DNA of 64,000 bases from Alopecurus myosuroides (Eukaryota; Streptophyta; Magnoliopsida; Poales; Poaceae): positions 237,067,551 to 237,131,550 of the forward strand of contig CM054058.1 in the NCBI GenBank assembly GCA_028641055.1. Direction: 5' to 3'. The notes beneath the pieces are model-generated. The model made no database searches. It was not told where the DNA came from and saw only the letters and a list, made by a program, of their open reading frames with translations. The translations under genes and the position numbers were made by a program. Below are positions 24,301-35,610 of this stretch, piece after piece; the first letter of the stretch is position 1, and every line of letters starts with the position of its first letter.

Positions 24301-26142
24301 GACTTGCACCGAGTCCCGTGTTGTGATCTTCCAGTGGCTGCTCTAGGCTCACCGAAATGCCAAGGACCAGAATCGCCAGCTGCAGGAGGAGCTAGGGCAG
24401 AAAGGTAATTTATCCTTGTCGAGTTACTGTCTATGCTTCTTTCGCACCAGTTTTCTAACTCAACTTCTGTTTTCTATGTCACAGCCATCATGGAGAAGAA
24501 GCTGACGGATGCCGTCACCAAGATCTCTTCTCTGGAAAGTAAGTGTGACATTTTATGTTTGTGTGTTTTGTGTCTACGCCAATTTATTTCTCTCTGTTTA
24601 ATTTTGTTCTCTTAGCAGATGAGCACCAGTTCTTCGCCGAGAAGCACCAAGACTGTACTGTGCTGGCCGAGTCAACAGAGAGAAAAATCTTGGCGATGGA
24701 GAGTAAGTTGTATCTTCTTTTCTCTTATCCAATTTCCGCATTCTCACTGTTTTGCTGACCGGATTGCCTCCTTCTCAAAGGAACACAAGCTATTCCTTGA
24801 TCAACACCAAGGGTGCGTCACTCCAGTCGAGATGCAGCAGCAGGTGCAGGCCAGCCAGACCAAGTTGGAGGTAGACCATGCCGCCGAGAAGAAGGAGGTG
24901 CTCAAACTGAAGCGCGAGCTGGCTGACGCAATCAAGATGGCGCTGCATGCCGGGAATGACAAGACCGAGGCGCTAAGCCAGGCGGCTGTCGAGAAGCTTG
25001 AGCTGGAGAGGAAAATTGAGTCCCTCAAGACACGGAACGCCGCGCTCGATAGCATGCTGGTCAACTCCCACGGTCTGCTGGATAAACAGCACGCCCTTGC
25101 TGCAGGTTGGTCCAGCCGACTTAAGGATCTCGTCATGGAGTTGAGCTGTAAGTTACTTCTTTTCCCTAAGTTACTTTATACGGTATCTTCTATTCGGTCA
25201 CTTCTATCCGGTCTCTTCTTGACTCTACCCAGTATCTCCTCTCTCAGGGACATTCCCAGATTTCAACTTGGGCGCTGACAGGGTAGTGGAAAGGGCCCGG
25301 GAACTGAGGAAGAAGCTTGGCCACGATGTTGCTGAGTCGGTCACGATTGATGACCAAGTTGAAAGCATCAAGACCCGCGTTCAATCCCTCAAGGGCCTAG
25401 GCACCACCATCGTGTCCATGGGCATACGGCTACATAGGGTCTTATGGCTGGACGTCGAGCCCCCGAACGCGGTTGATAAGATGGCCTCCAACTTGAAATA
25501 TGTCAAGGTCGAACTAAAGAAGTAGTGCGCCTCAGCAGCCCAAGCCGGCGCAGATGAAGCTTTGCACTTCGTTCTTTCTTGGTACGAGAACTTGGACCTC
25601 AAGAAGCTCAAGACGCTCCGGAACGGATCCAAGTGGACCGAGAAGGAGGAGTTCATCAAGTGCCGCCAGGAGACTGCATATCGGCTGGCCTCATACGCCG
25701 ATACTAAGGAATACATTGATGGCCTTCCTGAGCCACCGACGTCGAGAGCGGTGAGGACGAGGATGATGACGAAGATGGCGACGAGGGCGACACATGCGAT
25801 GAGGAGGCCGAGATGGACAAGGCTTTTATCGAGGAAGCCGAGCTGGGTGACGACCAGGAAGAGTCCGATCCGAAAGGTGGCTCCGAGGAGGTGGATGAGG
25901 AGATCCAAGCCGAGCAGCAGCCGGCTGCCTCTTCCGAGGTCGTCACCACCGAGATGGTTATCTCGACGCCAGTTCCTGAGCTGAGTGCATCGGAGGCCAC
26001 CGCCGAGAACACCACTTCCGTGCCTCCTACACCAACTACCGGCTCTGCGACCCCTGAATCAACTGCTGCCTTCGAGCCCGCCACCGAGTCCTCTAACCCG
26101 GCAGGTGCTGAAGCGACCACAACTTCCTCGACTGCGGCTTAA
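21339..26142 (+). pseudogene. Antisense multi-exon gene of element A with a Transposase_28-like domain
   Basis: This gene runs opposite to gag-pol, between integrase and the 3' LTR. A TATA-like tacaaatacc at about 20929 precedes a long leader; the ATG is at 21339. Exon 1 (to 22283, donor GTAAGT) contains FLSHFKRGFGLPISKFMQQF and LCEAYLGVYPRVDIW, resembling the Pfam putative gypsy-type transposon domain, but a TAG at 21834-21836 interrupts it. Exons at 22514-22652 and 22789 onward have clear CAG acceptors. Later parts are acidic, Gln/Glu-rich (23111-23428) and coiled-coil (24480-25280), ending in a Ser/Thr/Glu tail with stop at 26140-26142. Further stops (about 23427, 25523) and a lost splice donor near 22972 show decay. 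Its function is unknown; a similar gene in element D is intact. Confidence 0.72.
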
Positions 26143-26769
26143 ATTCCTGCCCTGTTTCAGTCTCAAACTTTTTATCAGATCCCTGGTATGCTAGCTGCAA
26201 ATGTATCAAACAATTATTCTGTCGTGTTTGCTACTCAGTTTTAATTAAGCTTTTAGCAAGACTAGCTGAATGCCGGATTGCGCTAATTCCGAGTCCTCGA
26301 GTCGGTTTTCTTATCCACTCAGCTCTTTCGTCTTTGCTCTTACCTGCCACTTGTGGCTTGTTGGTAGTCGAGTCACAAGATTTCAAAAACCGAGTTTCTA
26401 ATACTTAACAACTTTGAGATTGAAATTAACGCTGCCCAGTACTTAGCCGGAAAAAACAGAAGGAAAAAGCACTCAACTCGGTTGATAAACCCTTTCTTTC
26501 CTTAGCATTTTTTTGTGTGTTCATTGACCTTTGGCTTGTTCTCTTGCTTGCCATGAAGCCGGGTTGCGGACAACAACAAAGTCGAAGAGTTGGCCCTTAG
26601 GTTTGAACACATTACTAGACTTACACATGAAATTCCGAGCTGATTAACCGAGTAGACAAAGTAAAAAGCAATTGACATAGAGCAAGTTTTGGCACAGGCA
26701 GTCCCCAAGTTCGAACTCGGAGTGTCGACTTGGAATTCAACTCGGTAAGGAGATACATACAATGATTTT

Positions 26770-27412
26770 TCAGGAATGAAAACGGCGGAGTAGAGCTACA
26801 TTCCAGGGACGCTTGGATTCCTCTCCGGATTTATCCGCCCTGTTCTTCTGTGGTTCCTGTGCATCAATGAGGTAGTACGCATCATTGTGTAGAGCCTTTC
26901 TCACAATGAATGTCCCTTCCCATGGAGGGGAAATTTTGTGCATTCCGGCGGTGCGTTGCACAAGCCTAAGCACCACATCTCCTTCTCGGAAAACCCTTGG
27001 GTTTACTTTACGGCTATGATAGCGTCTCAGATTCTTTTGATATACAACTGATAATGATAAAGTTAACTCTCTTGCTTCCTCAAGCAAATCAACATCATCT
27101 TCTTGGGCTTCTCTTGCCTCTGCCTCAGTATAGAGGGTCACTCTCGGTGAGTCATGCTCAAGGTCACTGGGCAACACGGCCTCTGCTCCATATACCAAGA
27201 AGAATGGTGTGTACCCGGTTGATCGGTTAGGGGTAGTCCTTAGACTCCACAACACCGTCGGCAACTCGTCTAGCCAACAACCAGGTGTTTTCAGTAATGG
27301 CTCAATCAGCCTTGGCTTTATTCCGGATAGGACCATGCCATTAGCTCTTTCAACTTGCCCATTTGAAGCCGGATGGGCGACTAATGCAATGTCTAGCCGG
27401 ATCTGCTTCTCC
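26770..27412 (-). pseudogene. Element A integrase C-terminal part
   Basis: The minus-strand frame begins inside the integrase core. It keeps the last catalytic segment (HPASNGQVERAN, with the Glu), then runs through PNRSTGYTPFFLVYGAEAVLP to the end at KRPWNVALLRRFHS. The zinc finger and the first two Asp residues of the DDE triad are missing. The fragment abuts RT sequence, so a deletion of roughly 2 kb removed the second half of RT, both RNase H domains and the start of integrase. Confidence 0.85.
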
Positions 27413-27947
27413 TTACAGATAGCAATAAGCCCCGTACGGGGTAATAAAAGAAGTATTTATTTGATCAGCCGGATTCAGTGGAATCTGGTGAAAACCAGAG
27501 TAAGCATCAATAAAAGACAAAAGTTTGCACCCGGCAGTGGAATCGATCACCTGATCTATCCGGGGTAGTGGGAACGGGTCCTTGGGGCAGGCCTTGTTCA
27601 AGTAGGTGTAGTCAACGCACATGCGCCAAACCACAGCGACTATGGGGTCGTCCTTCTTCTTCTCCTCCACGACCGGATTGGCCAGCCAATCCGGATGCAG
27701 TACCTCCATGATGAATCCACTTGCTAACAGCCTTGTGATCTCGTCACCAATGGCTTTCCTTGTTTCCGTCACAAAACGGCGCAGAGCTTGCTTCACTGGC
27801 TTGGCATCTGGACGCACATGTAAAGAGTGCTCAACCAACTCCCTCGGGACACCCGGCAGGTCCTAATTGGACCATGCGAAGAAATCCCAATTCTCACGGA
27901 GGAGGTGTATGAGCGCGCTTTCCTATTTCTCCTCCAACCCGACACCA
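27413..27947 (-). pseudogene. Element A reverse transcriptase N-terminal part
   Basis: On the minus strand the fingers and palm start are clear: EHSLHVRPDAKPVKQ, GFIMEVLHPDWLANPVV, CVDYTYLNKACPKDPFPLPR and FIDAYSGFHQI. The sequence ends at ITPYGAYCYL before the YVDD catalytic motif. Stops at about 27865 and 27925 and an extra KKKDDPIVAV segment show degeneration. Element B sits at its upstream side (27953), where the pol frame is broken and resumes at 32682. Confidence 0.85.
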
Positions 27948-27952
27948 ATGAT

Positions 27953-28291
27953 TGTCGAAGAGTCGTGTCGACAAATCCCTCGGATGATCTGGTAGGGTTT
28001 CGAGTAGAGGAACGATGTACGCGCTGGTGATCTTGACGACTAACAAGGAGGCAAGATTTACCCAGGTTCGGGGCCCTCGTAGAGGTAAAACCCTTACTCC
28101 TGCTTATCTGATCTGTATTATGGCGAGATAGTAGGCTACGTATAGGAGTTCTTGTCTTGACCCGCAAGTCTTGCGGGTGGGCTTCTGTTGGGCCTTCTAG
28201 AACCGCGGGATATCACCTATCTTTGGGCCTAGGCCTTGGGTCTTGGACCGGGTAGGCTCATCCAATAGGTCCAGGATTCATCCCCATGTCA
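27953..28291 (-). repeat. 3' LTR of element B, internally deleted
   Basis: This copy is 339 bp against 498 bp for its partner. The missing 159 bp falls between gcgagatag and taggctacg and removes the TATA box and its flanking hairpin. A short repeat (ATAG/CTAG) at the breakpoints suggests slippage or illegitimate recombination. Confidence 0.9.
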
Positions 28292-28924
28292 GGAGCCCCC
28301 GAGTGTTTAGTCGACTGAGAATCAGTCGGGTGGGCACTCAAAGCCCGTTCTTGATTTCTTCGATTGGTTATTCAATCGTCTAGTTTTGAGGGTGCATACC
28401 CTGTGCGCGATGCGCTTCTGTACTCGAGCATCGAGTGATAAATGTGCCTTGTGTTGGCTGTTTTCGCAGAAGGATGTGGCTCAGTCGCTTGAATCTCCTG
28501 AAAGATCAGGGCCAATTAATTGCATTTAGGGCAAAAACGGTTCTGGCCTACACGAATTCGAGACCTCCGACTCGAATCCGGCGAGGTGATCGTTGCGACT
28601 GGGCCGTGGAGGTCTTACCGAGTCAAACTTAACCTAAAGGGGTACCCGGCGCGTCCGCTAGGATTTTTCTTCGTGTTGTTGACACGGGATATTTACCGGA
28701 GGACGCAGCTTGAGTGCGATTCCAGGCCCAAAAGAGAGATCCTTGGGTCTTACCTTCGTACTCGAAAGAATACGACATCCGTATGTGCCTAGTCGGCGGA
28801 ACGATCCAGGATAAGGATGTGTAAATACATCGTGTGGTAGAGTTACGGGAGCCGCACACTCGCGATTTTACCTTAATCATGTTCTTGCGATTCTTCCGGT
28901 GAAGAGATCTTCCTTCTTGATCTT

Positions 28925-29403
28925 GGCGAAAGAGATTTCGTGTTATGAAGTTTACGCGAGAGAAATTTTGTCTTGATATTCCCATACGAAAGAGATTTCG
29001 TGTCAGGGTGACTATGGGAAAGAAATTTCGCGTCTTGATGTGCCCATACGAAAGAGATTTCGTGTCAGGGTGCTTATGCGAAAGAAATTTTGTGTCTTGA
29101 TGTGCCCATACGAAAGAGATTTTGTGTCAGAATGCCCATACGGAAGTAATTTCGTGTTAGGGTGTCCATGCGAAAAAAATTCCGCGTCTTGATGCTCATA
29201 CGAAAGATATTTCGTGTTAGAATGCCCATACGAAAGAGATTTCGTGTTAGGGTGTCCATGCGAAAGAAATTCCGCGTCTTGATGCTCATAAGAAAGAGAT
29301 TTCGTGTTAGAATGCCCATAGGAAAGAGATTTCGTGTTTAGGGTGTCCATGCGAAGAAATTTCGCGCCTCGATGCTCATACGAAAGAGTTTTCGTGTCGT
29401 GAG
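28925..29403 (+). repeat. Tandem mini-hairpin array in element B
   Basis: About fifteen diverged units of about 30 bp each carry a cgaaagagatttcg core, which is an inverted repeat (CGAAA/TTTCG). Units alternate with linkers such as cttgatgtgcccata and gggtgtccatg. The minus strand stays open for over 100 codons, but the peptide is just the repeat. Confidence 0.85.
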
Positions 29404-29744
29404 GTACTCAATGACGTCACTGCGCACTTGCCTGCTCCCGATGGGACGTGACGAAGTGGGGCAGAGCGCGGGGGCCCATACAAAAGTAAATTTGTGTTAG
29501 GGACTCGCGATTTTCTTTTGAACGCGTAACAAGTGATGTATTTTGTTTCGAGTGATGTGTTTGTACACCGTAGTGCGGATTCGTGGTTTTTGCAGGAGCC
29601 GCATACTCATAATCTTCTCCCCGCTGCGTGGCGAGTGCCTTTTTGTTTGAAGATTCCGAAGAGAAATAAGCCTGCTGGTTGATAGTCGCGTGATGCCGTG
29701 TTGCACTGAGCACTTGTTCTGCCTCCCCATGGGACGTGGCGAGA

Positions 29745-30045
29745 AGTGTCAGAGACTAGACGTGTCGGAGTCGACGCGGTGGAGGTGTACTCGACACGGC
29801 GGACGGAGTCGACGCGGAAGTCGTGTAGTTGACGAGGCGGACGGCGTCGACGCGGTGGAGATGTACTCGACACGGCAGACGGAGTCGATGCGGTGGATAT
29901 GTACTCGACATGGTGGATGGAGTCGACGCGATAGTCGTGTAGTCGACGAGGACGTGGCGGAGTCGCACGACGACGTGGAAGTCGTGTAATTGACGAGAAC
30001 GTGGCGGAGTCGCACGACGACGTGGAAGTCGTGTAGTTGACGCGG
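29745..30045 (+). repeat. Second repeat array of element B
   Basis: Imperfect repeats of gtcgacgcggtggaggtgta and gacgtggaagtcgtgtag type motifs fill this stretch. No gene is seen. 30046-30889 between the arrays is unique, with short TCGAG-rich motifs. Confidence 0.7.
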
Positions 30046-30889
30046 ACGCTCAGACACCGATTCCACACAAGAAGATGGACCCGAAAAGTCTTCAAGATGT
30101 TCCGATTTCGCGAATTGGCCCACGTGATCGTATGCGTCTCGTCGAGACGGACAAGTTTCATATTTTGCTTTTCTTCATCCGAGTTAATATGCGGTTTGTA
30201 CGACCACAATAAGGACATGGACGAAGAAATCTGACAGAGCTCCTCAGATACGCGGCCAGCGTATTAGATGCTTCCGACGCGGTAGTACGTCGAGTGCGCG
30301 TGTAGCGCTCGTCGGTTGCGCGACCAGCGCTCCCGATGGGAGTAGCCCCCGAGTCTATGTGTGATTATTTGTTATCGGGCATAGACTCAAAGATCTTCCA
30401 ACGTTGCTTATTCGATTTATCGGGTGCACGACAGTGCTCCCGATGGGAGTAGCCCCCGAGGCTATGCTTGACTTGCAGAGTCGGGCATAGGCTCAAGTTG
30501 TTCTGAAGCTAACCCCTTGTGTTTGTCTTCTGTTGGCTCGCGGAGGAGGACATGTGTCGACTCCCCGAGGAGGATATGGGTCGACTGTCGAAGTTGCACC
30601 CGACATTGTGGTTCCTGCGTTGCACTTTGTATGACACCGTCGTAGTCGACGAGGCGGTGCCGAGTGACGGAATCGATGAACCGGACTCGTCTATCGGGTG
30701 CGGCTGTTTCGCGCCTCAGCCCCCGAGTGTCGAGTGCGGCTACGGTGAATTCTCGAGTGCGTCTACTTTGCAGCACAGCTCCCGAGCAACGAGTGTGGCT
30801 GCAGAGAAGGACAGCCCCCGAGACGCTTAGTCGAGAGGATTCGATGTAGCGGAGTTGTGCGATGGAGTCGCGATGTTTTCTGGATGGAC

Positions 30890-31480
30890 CCGACGAGGCG
30901 GATCGAGTCGACGCGGCAGAGTTGCCATGCTTCCCGAAGGACTCGACGCAGTGGACCGAGTCGACGCGGCGGAGTCGCGATGTTTGTCCGAAGGACTTGA
31001 CGCGGCGGAGTCGCGATGCTTGTCCGAATGACTCGACGTGGCGGACCGAGTCGACGCGGCGGAGTCGCGATGTTTCCCGAAGAACTCGACGCAGCGGAAC
31101 GAGTCCACGCGACGGAGTCGCGATGTTTGTCCGAAGGACTCGACGCGGCGGAGTCGCGATGTTTGTCCGAAGGACTTGACGCGGCGGAGTGGCGATGTTT
31201 GTCCGAAGGGCTCGTCGCGGCGGAGTCGCGATGTTTGTCCGAAGGACTCAACGCGGCGGACCAAGTCGACGCGGCGGAGTCGCGATGCTCCTCGAAGGAC
31301 TCGACGCAGCAGACCGAGTTGACGCGGCGGAGTCGCGATGCTTCCCGAAGAACTTGACGCAGCAGACCGAGTTGACGTGGCGGAGTCGCGATGCTTCCCG
31401 AAGGACTCGACGCAGCGGACTGAGTCGACGCGGCGGAGTCGCGATGTTCGTCCGAAGGACTCGACACGGCGGAGGCGCGA
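30890..31480 (+). repeat. 36/54-bp tandem array of element B
   Basis: About a dozen units begin ccgaaggactcgacgc and end ggagtcgcgatgtttgt. They come in two lengths, 36 bp and 54 bp, the longer containing an extra 18-bp ggaccgagtcgacgcggc-type block. Because every period is a multiple of three, long frames stay open on both strands (for example minus 30827-31744), encoding Ser/Arg/Asp repeats without a known domain. Confidence 0.85.
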
Positions 31481-32183
31481 TGTTTGTTGTGTGTACACGG
31501 AGGACAATGTTGATGTCGAGCCCCCGGGCACTAGTATGGCAAGTCGCCATGTTTCTATGACATTTCTTGGTCTTTGTGTCGACTCGCAAATTGCCGAAAT
31601 AGAATCTGAATATGCGATTTGGATTTGCGAACTCGCAGAGATCCAAAACGTGTCGCAGTGCGCGAGCCGGTGACAAAAATCTAACCGTTGGAATTGGCTC
31701 CAAAAATACGGAGTTGTGCGGGATTGTATTCCGCAGCTGTTCAACGGTGTGATCTTCGAATTGATGTCCGATTCGACTGTGAGAATTGTTTTCCCAAAGT
31801 CGCGCGGTGTTCCGTCAGATTCTGATAGGGCTTCAGTGTTCAGGTCATCCTTGGAGATCTAACCGTTGGAATTCGCCGATTCTTTAGGGAGTCGAGAGAT
31901 AATTTGATTTCGCATCTTTCCACCGAAGGAATTTTCCAGATCAGTTTCGAGCCGCCGTTGATGATGTCCGCAATATGTACGTTGCTGCTGTCCTGTAACC
32001 TACGTGTGAAGAACGATGTCGATGTAGACGATGAAGGCCGTGCGTGATGCCGGCGAGTGCTCTATGAAGTTGAAGGAGCCGAAAGTAGATTGAATTCATG
32101 GGGTCGAGGACCCGAAGCTTGATGTAGATGAGGCCGGTGAGACCGTAGATCCAGCGCGTGTCGTTTCCACAGACGGCGCCAAT

Positions 32184-32681
32184 TGTCGAAGAGTCGTGTC
32201 GACAAATCACTCGGATGATCCGGTAGGGTTTCGAGTAGAGGAACGATGTACGCGCTGGTCATCTCGACGGCTAACAAGGAGGCAAGATTTATCCAGGTTC
32301 GGGGCCCTCGTAGAGGTAAAACCCTTACTTCTGCTTGTCTGATCTGTATTGTGGCGAGATAGTCGAGCTGTTACAATGGCGATGCCATGGTGAGGCGTAC
32401 GGGGTATCCCGTGTATTGCCTAGTATAGTTGTGTCTTGTATCTTCCTCTCTCTAGATTGAATCCCCCCTTTTCACTCCTCCCTCCTGGCTTTATATAGGC
32501 AGCCAGGAGGAGGTTACATAAGTCCTAGTAGGCTACGTATAGGAGTTCTTGTCTTGACCCACAAGTCTTGCGGGTGGGCTTCTGTTGGGCCTTCTAGAAC
32601 CGCGGGATATCACCTATCTTTGGGCCTAGGCCTTGGGCCGGGTAGGCTCATCCGATAGGTCCAGAATTCATCCCCACGTCA
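32184..32681 (-). repeat. 5' LTR of element B, full length
   Basis: This 498-bp LTR contains on the minus strand TATATAAAG (32489-32497), placed in the loop of a perfect 10-bp inverted repeat, CCTCCTGGCT and AGCCAGGAGG (32481-32510). The primer binding site follows at about 32166-32183 (minus), beginning ATTGGCGCCG. Confidence 0.9.
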
Positions 32682-32686
32682 ATGAT

Positions 32687-33465
32687 GGCAACACGCTCGG
32701 GGAACTCCGGGTCAATATGCACCTTCTTGGTCTCCTGAGAGGCCTTGAAAGTGGCACCATGCTGAGAGCTAGGCATCCCGGGCATGCCGAGTTGAGCTGC
32801 CTCGGCCAAGGCCACCACCTCATGTATCTTCTTCTTCTCGGTAGCAATAACCATGGACTCGGCTAGCCGAGATCCAGTAGATGCACACTTCAGAGTGCGC
32901 TTGTAGTGACCCGAGATGGTGATGATGCCATTGGGACCGGGAAGCTTCGTCTTCAGATTGGCCGCATGAGTAGAGGCCATGAACTTGGACAGAGCCGGTC
33001 CGCCAAGTAGAGCATGGTAGGGGCTCTGGAGATCAACCACTTCAAACTGCAGGCACTCAGTCCGGCAGTTCTCCCTGGTGCCAAAGAGCACATCAATCCA
33101 CACCTCGGCCAATAGGGGCGCAACACGCCGGGTACGCTGTCGTGGAAGGTAGTCCGGCTAGGCAGCAGCATGTTCTCGGAATAACCGAGCTTCTCCATGG
33201 TTTCTCGATAAAGGATGTTGATGCTGCTACCGTTGTCAATCAGCACCTTGCTGAACTTCACATTCTTCTTGGTCCCAAGGAAGGTTGGGTCCACCACTAA
33301 GGCATAGGTACCCGGGTTAGGCATAATCTTGGGATGATCATCCCGGGACCAGACAATGTCCTGGTCGCACCAGTGCATGTATTCCGGCACCGCCGGCATC
33401 ACTGCGTTCACTTGCATCGCACGTATGCGCATGCTGTGCTTGTCATCCGGCTCGGTGGTGAACAC
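32687..33465 (-). pseudogene. Element A aspartic protease and pol linker
   Basis: On the minus strand the frame reads through VPEYMHWCDQDIVWSRDDHP, a conserved gag-pol junction segment, to the protease core VLIDNGSSINILYRETM with its active-site Asp. A frameshift near 33120 moves the remainder (AEVWIDVLFGTRENCR, LQSPYHALLGGPALSKFMA) to another frame. The reading continues to the element B insertion at 32681. Confidence 0.8.

Positions 33466-35610
<2,145 letters not shown>

Larger units (their letters stand above)
27953..32681 (-). mobile_element. Element B: non-autonomous LTR retrotransposon with internal repeat arrays
   Basis: ATGAT duplications (27948-27952 and 32682-32686) flank a 4729-bp unit with LTRs TGTCGAAGAGTCG...TCCCCAYGTCA. 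The minus-strand primer site ATTGGCGCCGTCTGTGG adjoins the right-hand LTR, so transcription runs right to left. The 3.9-kb interior has no gag or pol. It consists of short tandem repeats (28925-29403, 29745-30045, 30890-31480) and unique spacers. The LTR shares the caggttcggggccctcgta block with element A. It inserted into the pol gene of A between two Ile codons. Confidence 0.9.

Noticed and set aside
28925..29403. CRISPR-like regularly spaced repeats
   Set aside because: The units are contiguous diverged tandem repeats without unique spacers, inside an LTR retrotransposon of a plant genome, with no cas-like genes.
30827..31744. Open frame of 305 codons on the minus strand
   Set aside because: It is open because the array periods are multiples of three. 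The peptide is a simple Ser/Arg repeat with no domain, and competing frames on the other strand are also open. Kept only as a repeat observation.
30763..32210. Reading element B's LTR-primer-site region as the same LTR-initiated gag seen in A and D
   Set aside because: A frame crosses the primer site here, but I found no ATG in the LTR in that phase and no gag-like continuation.
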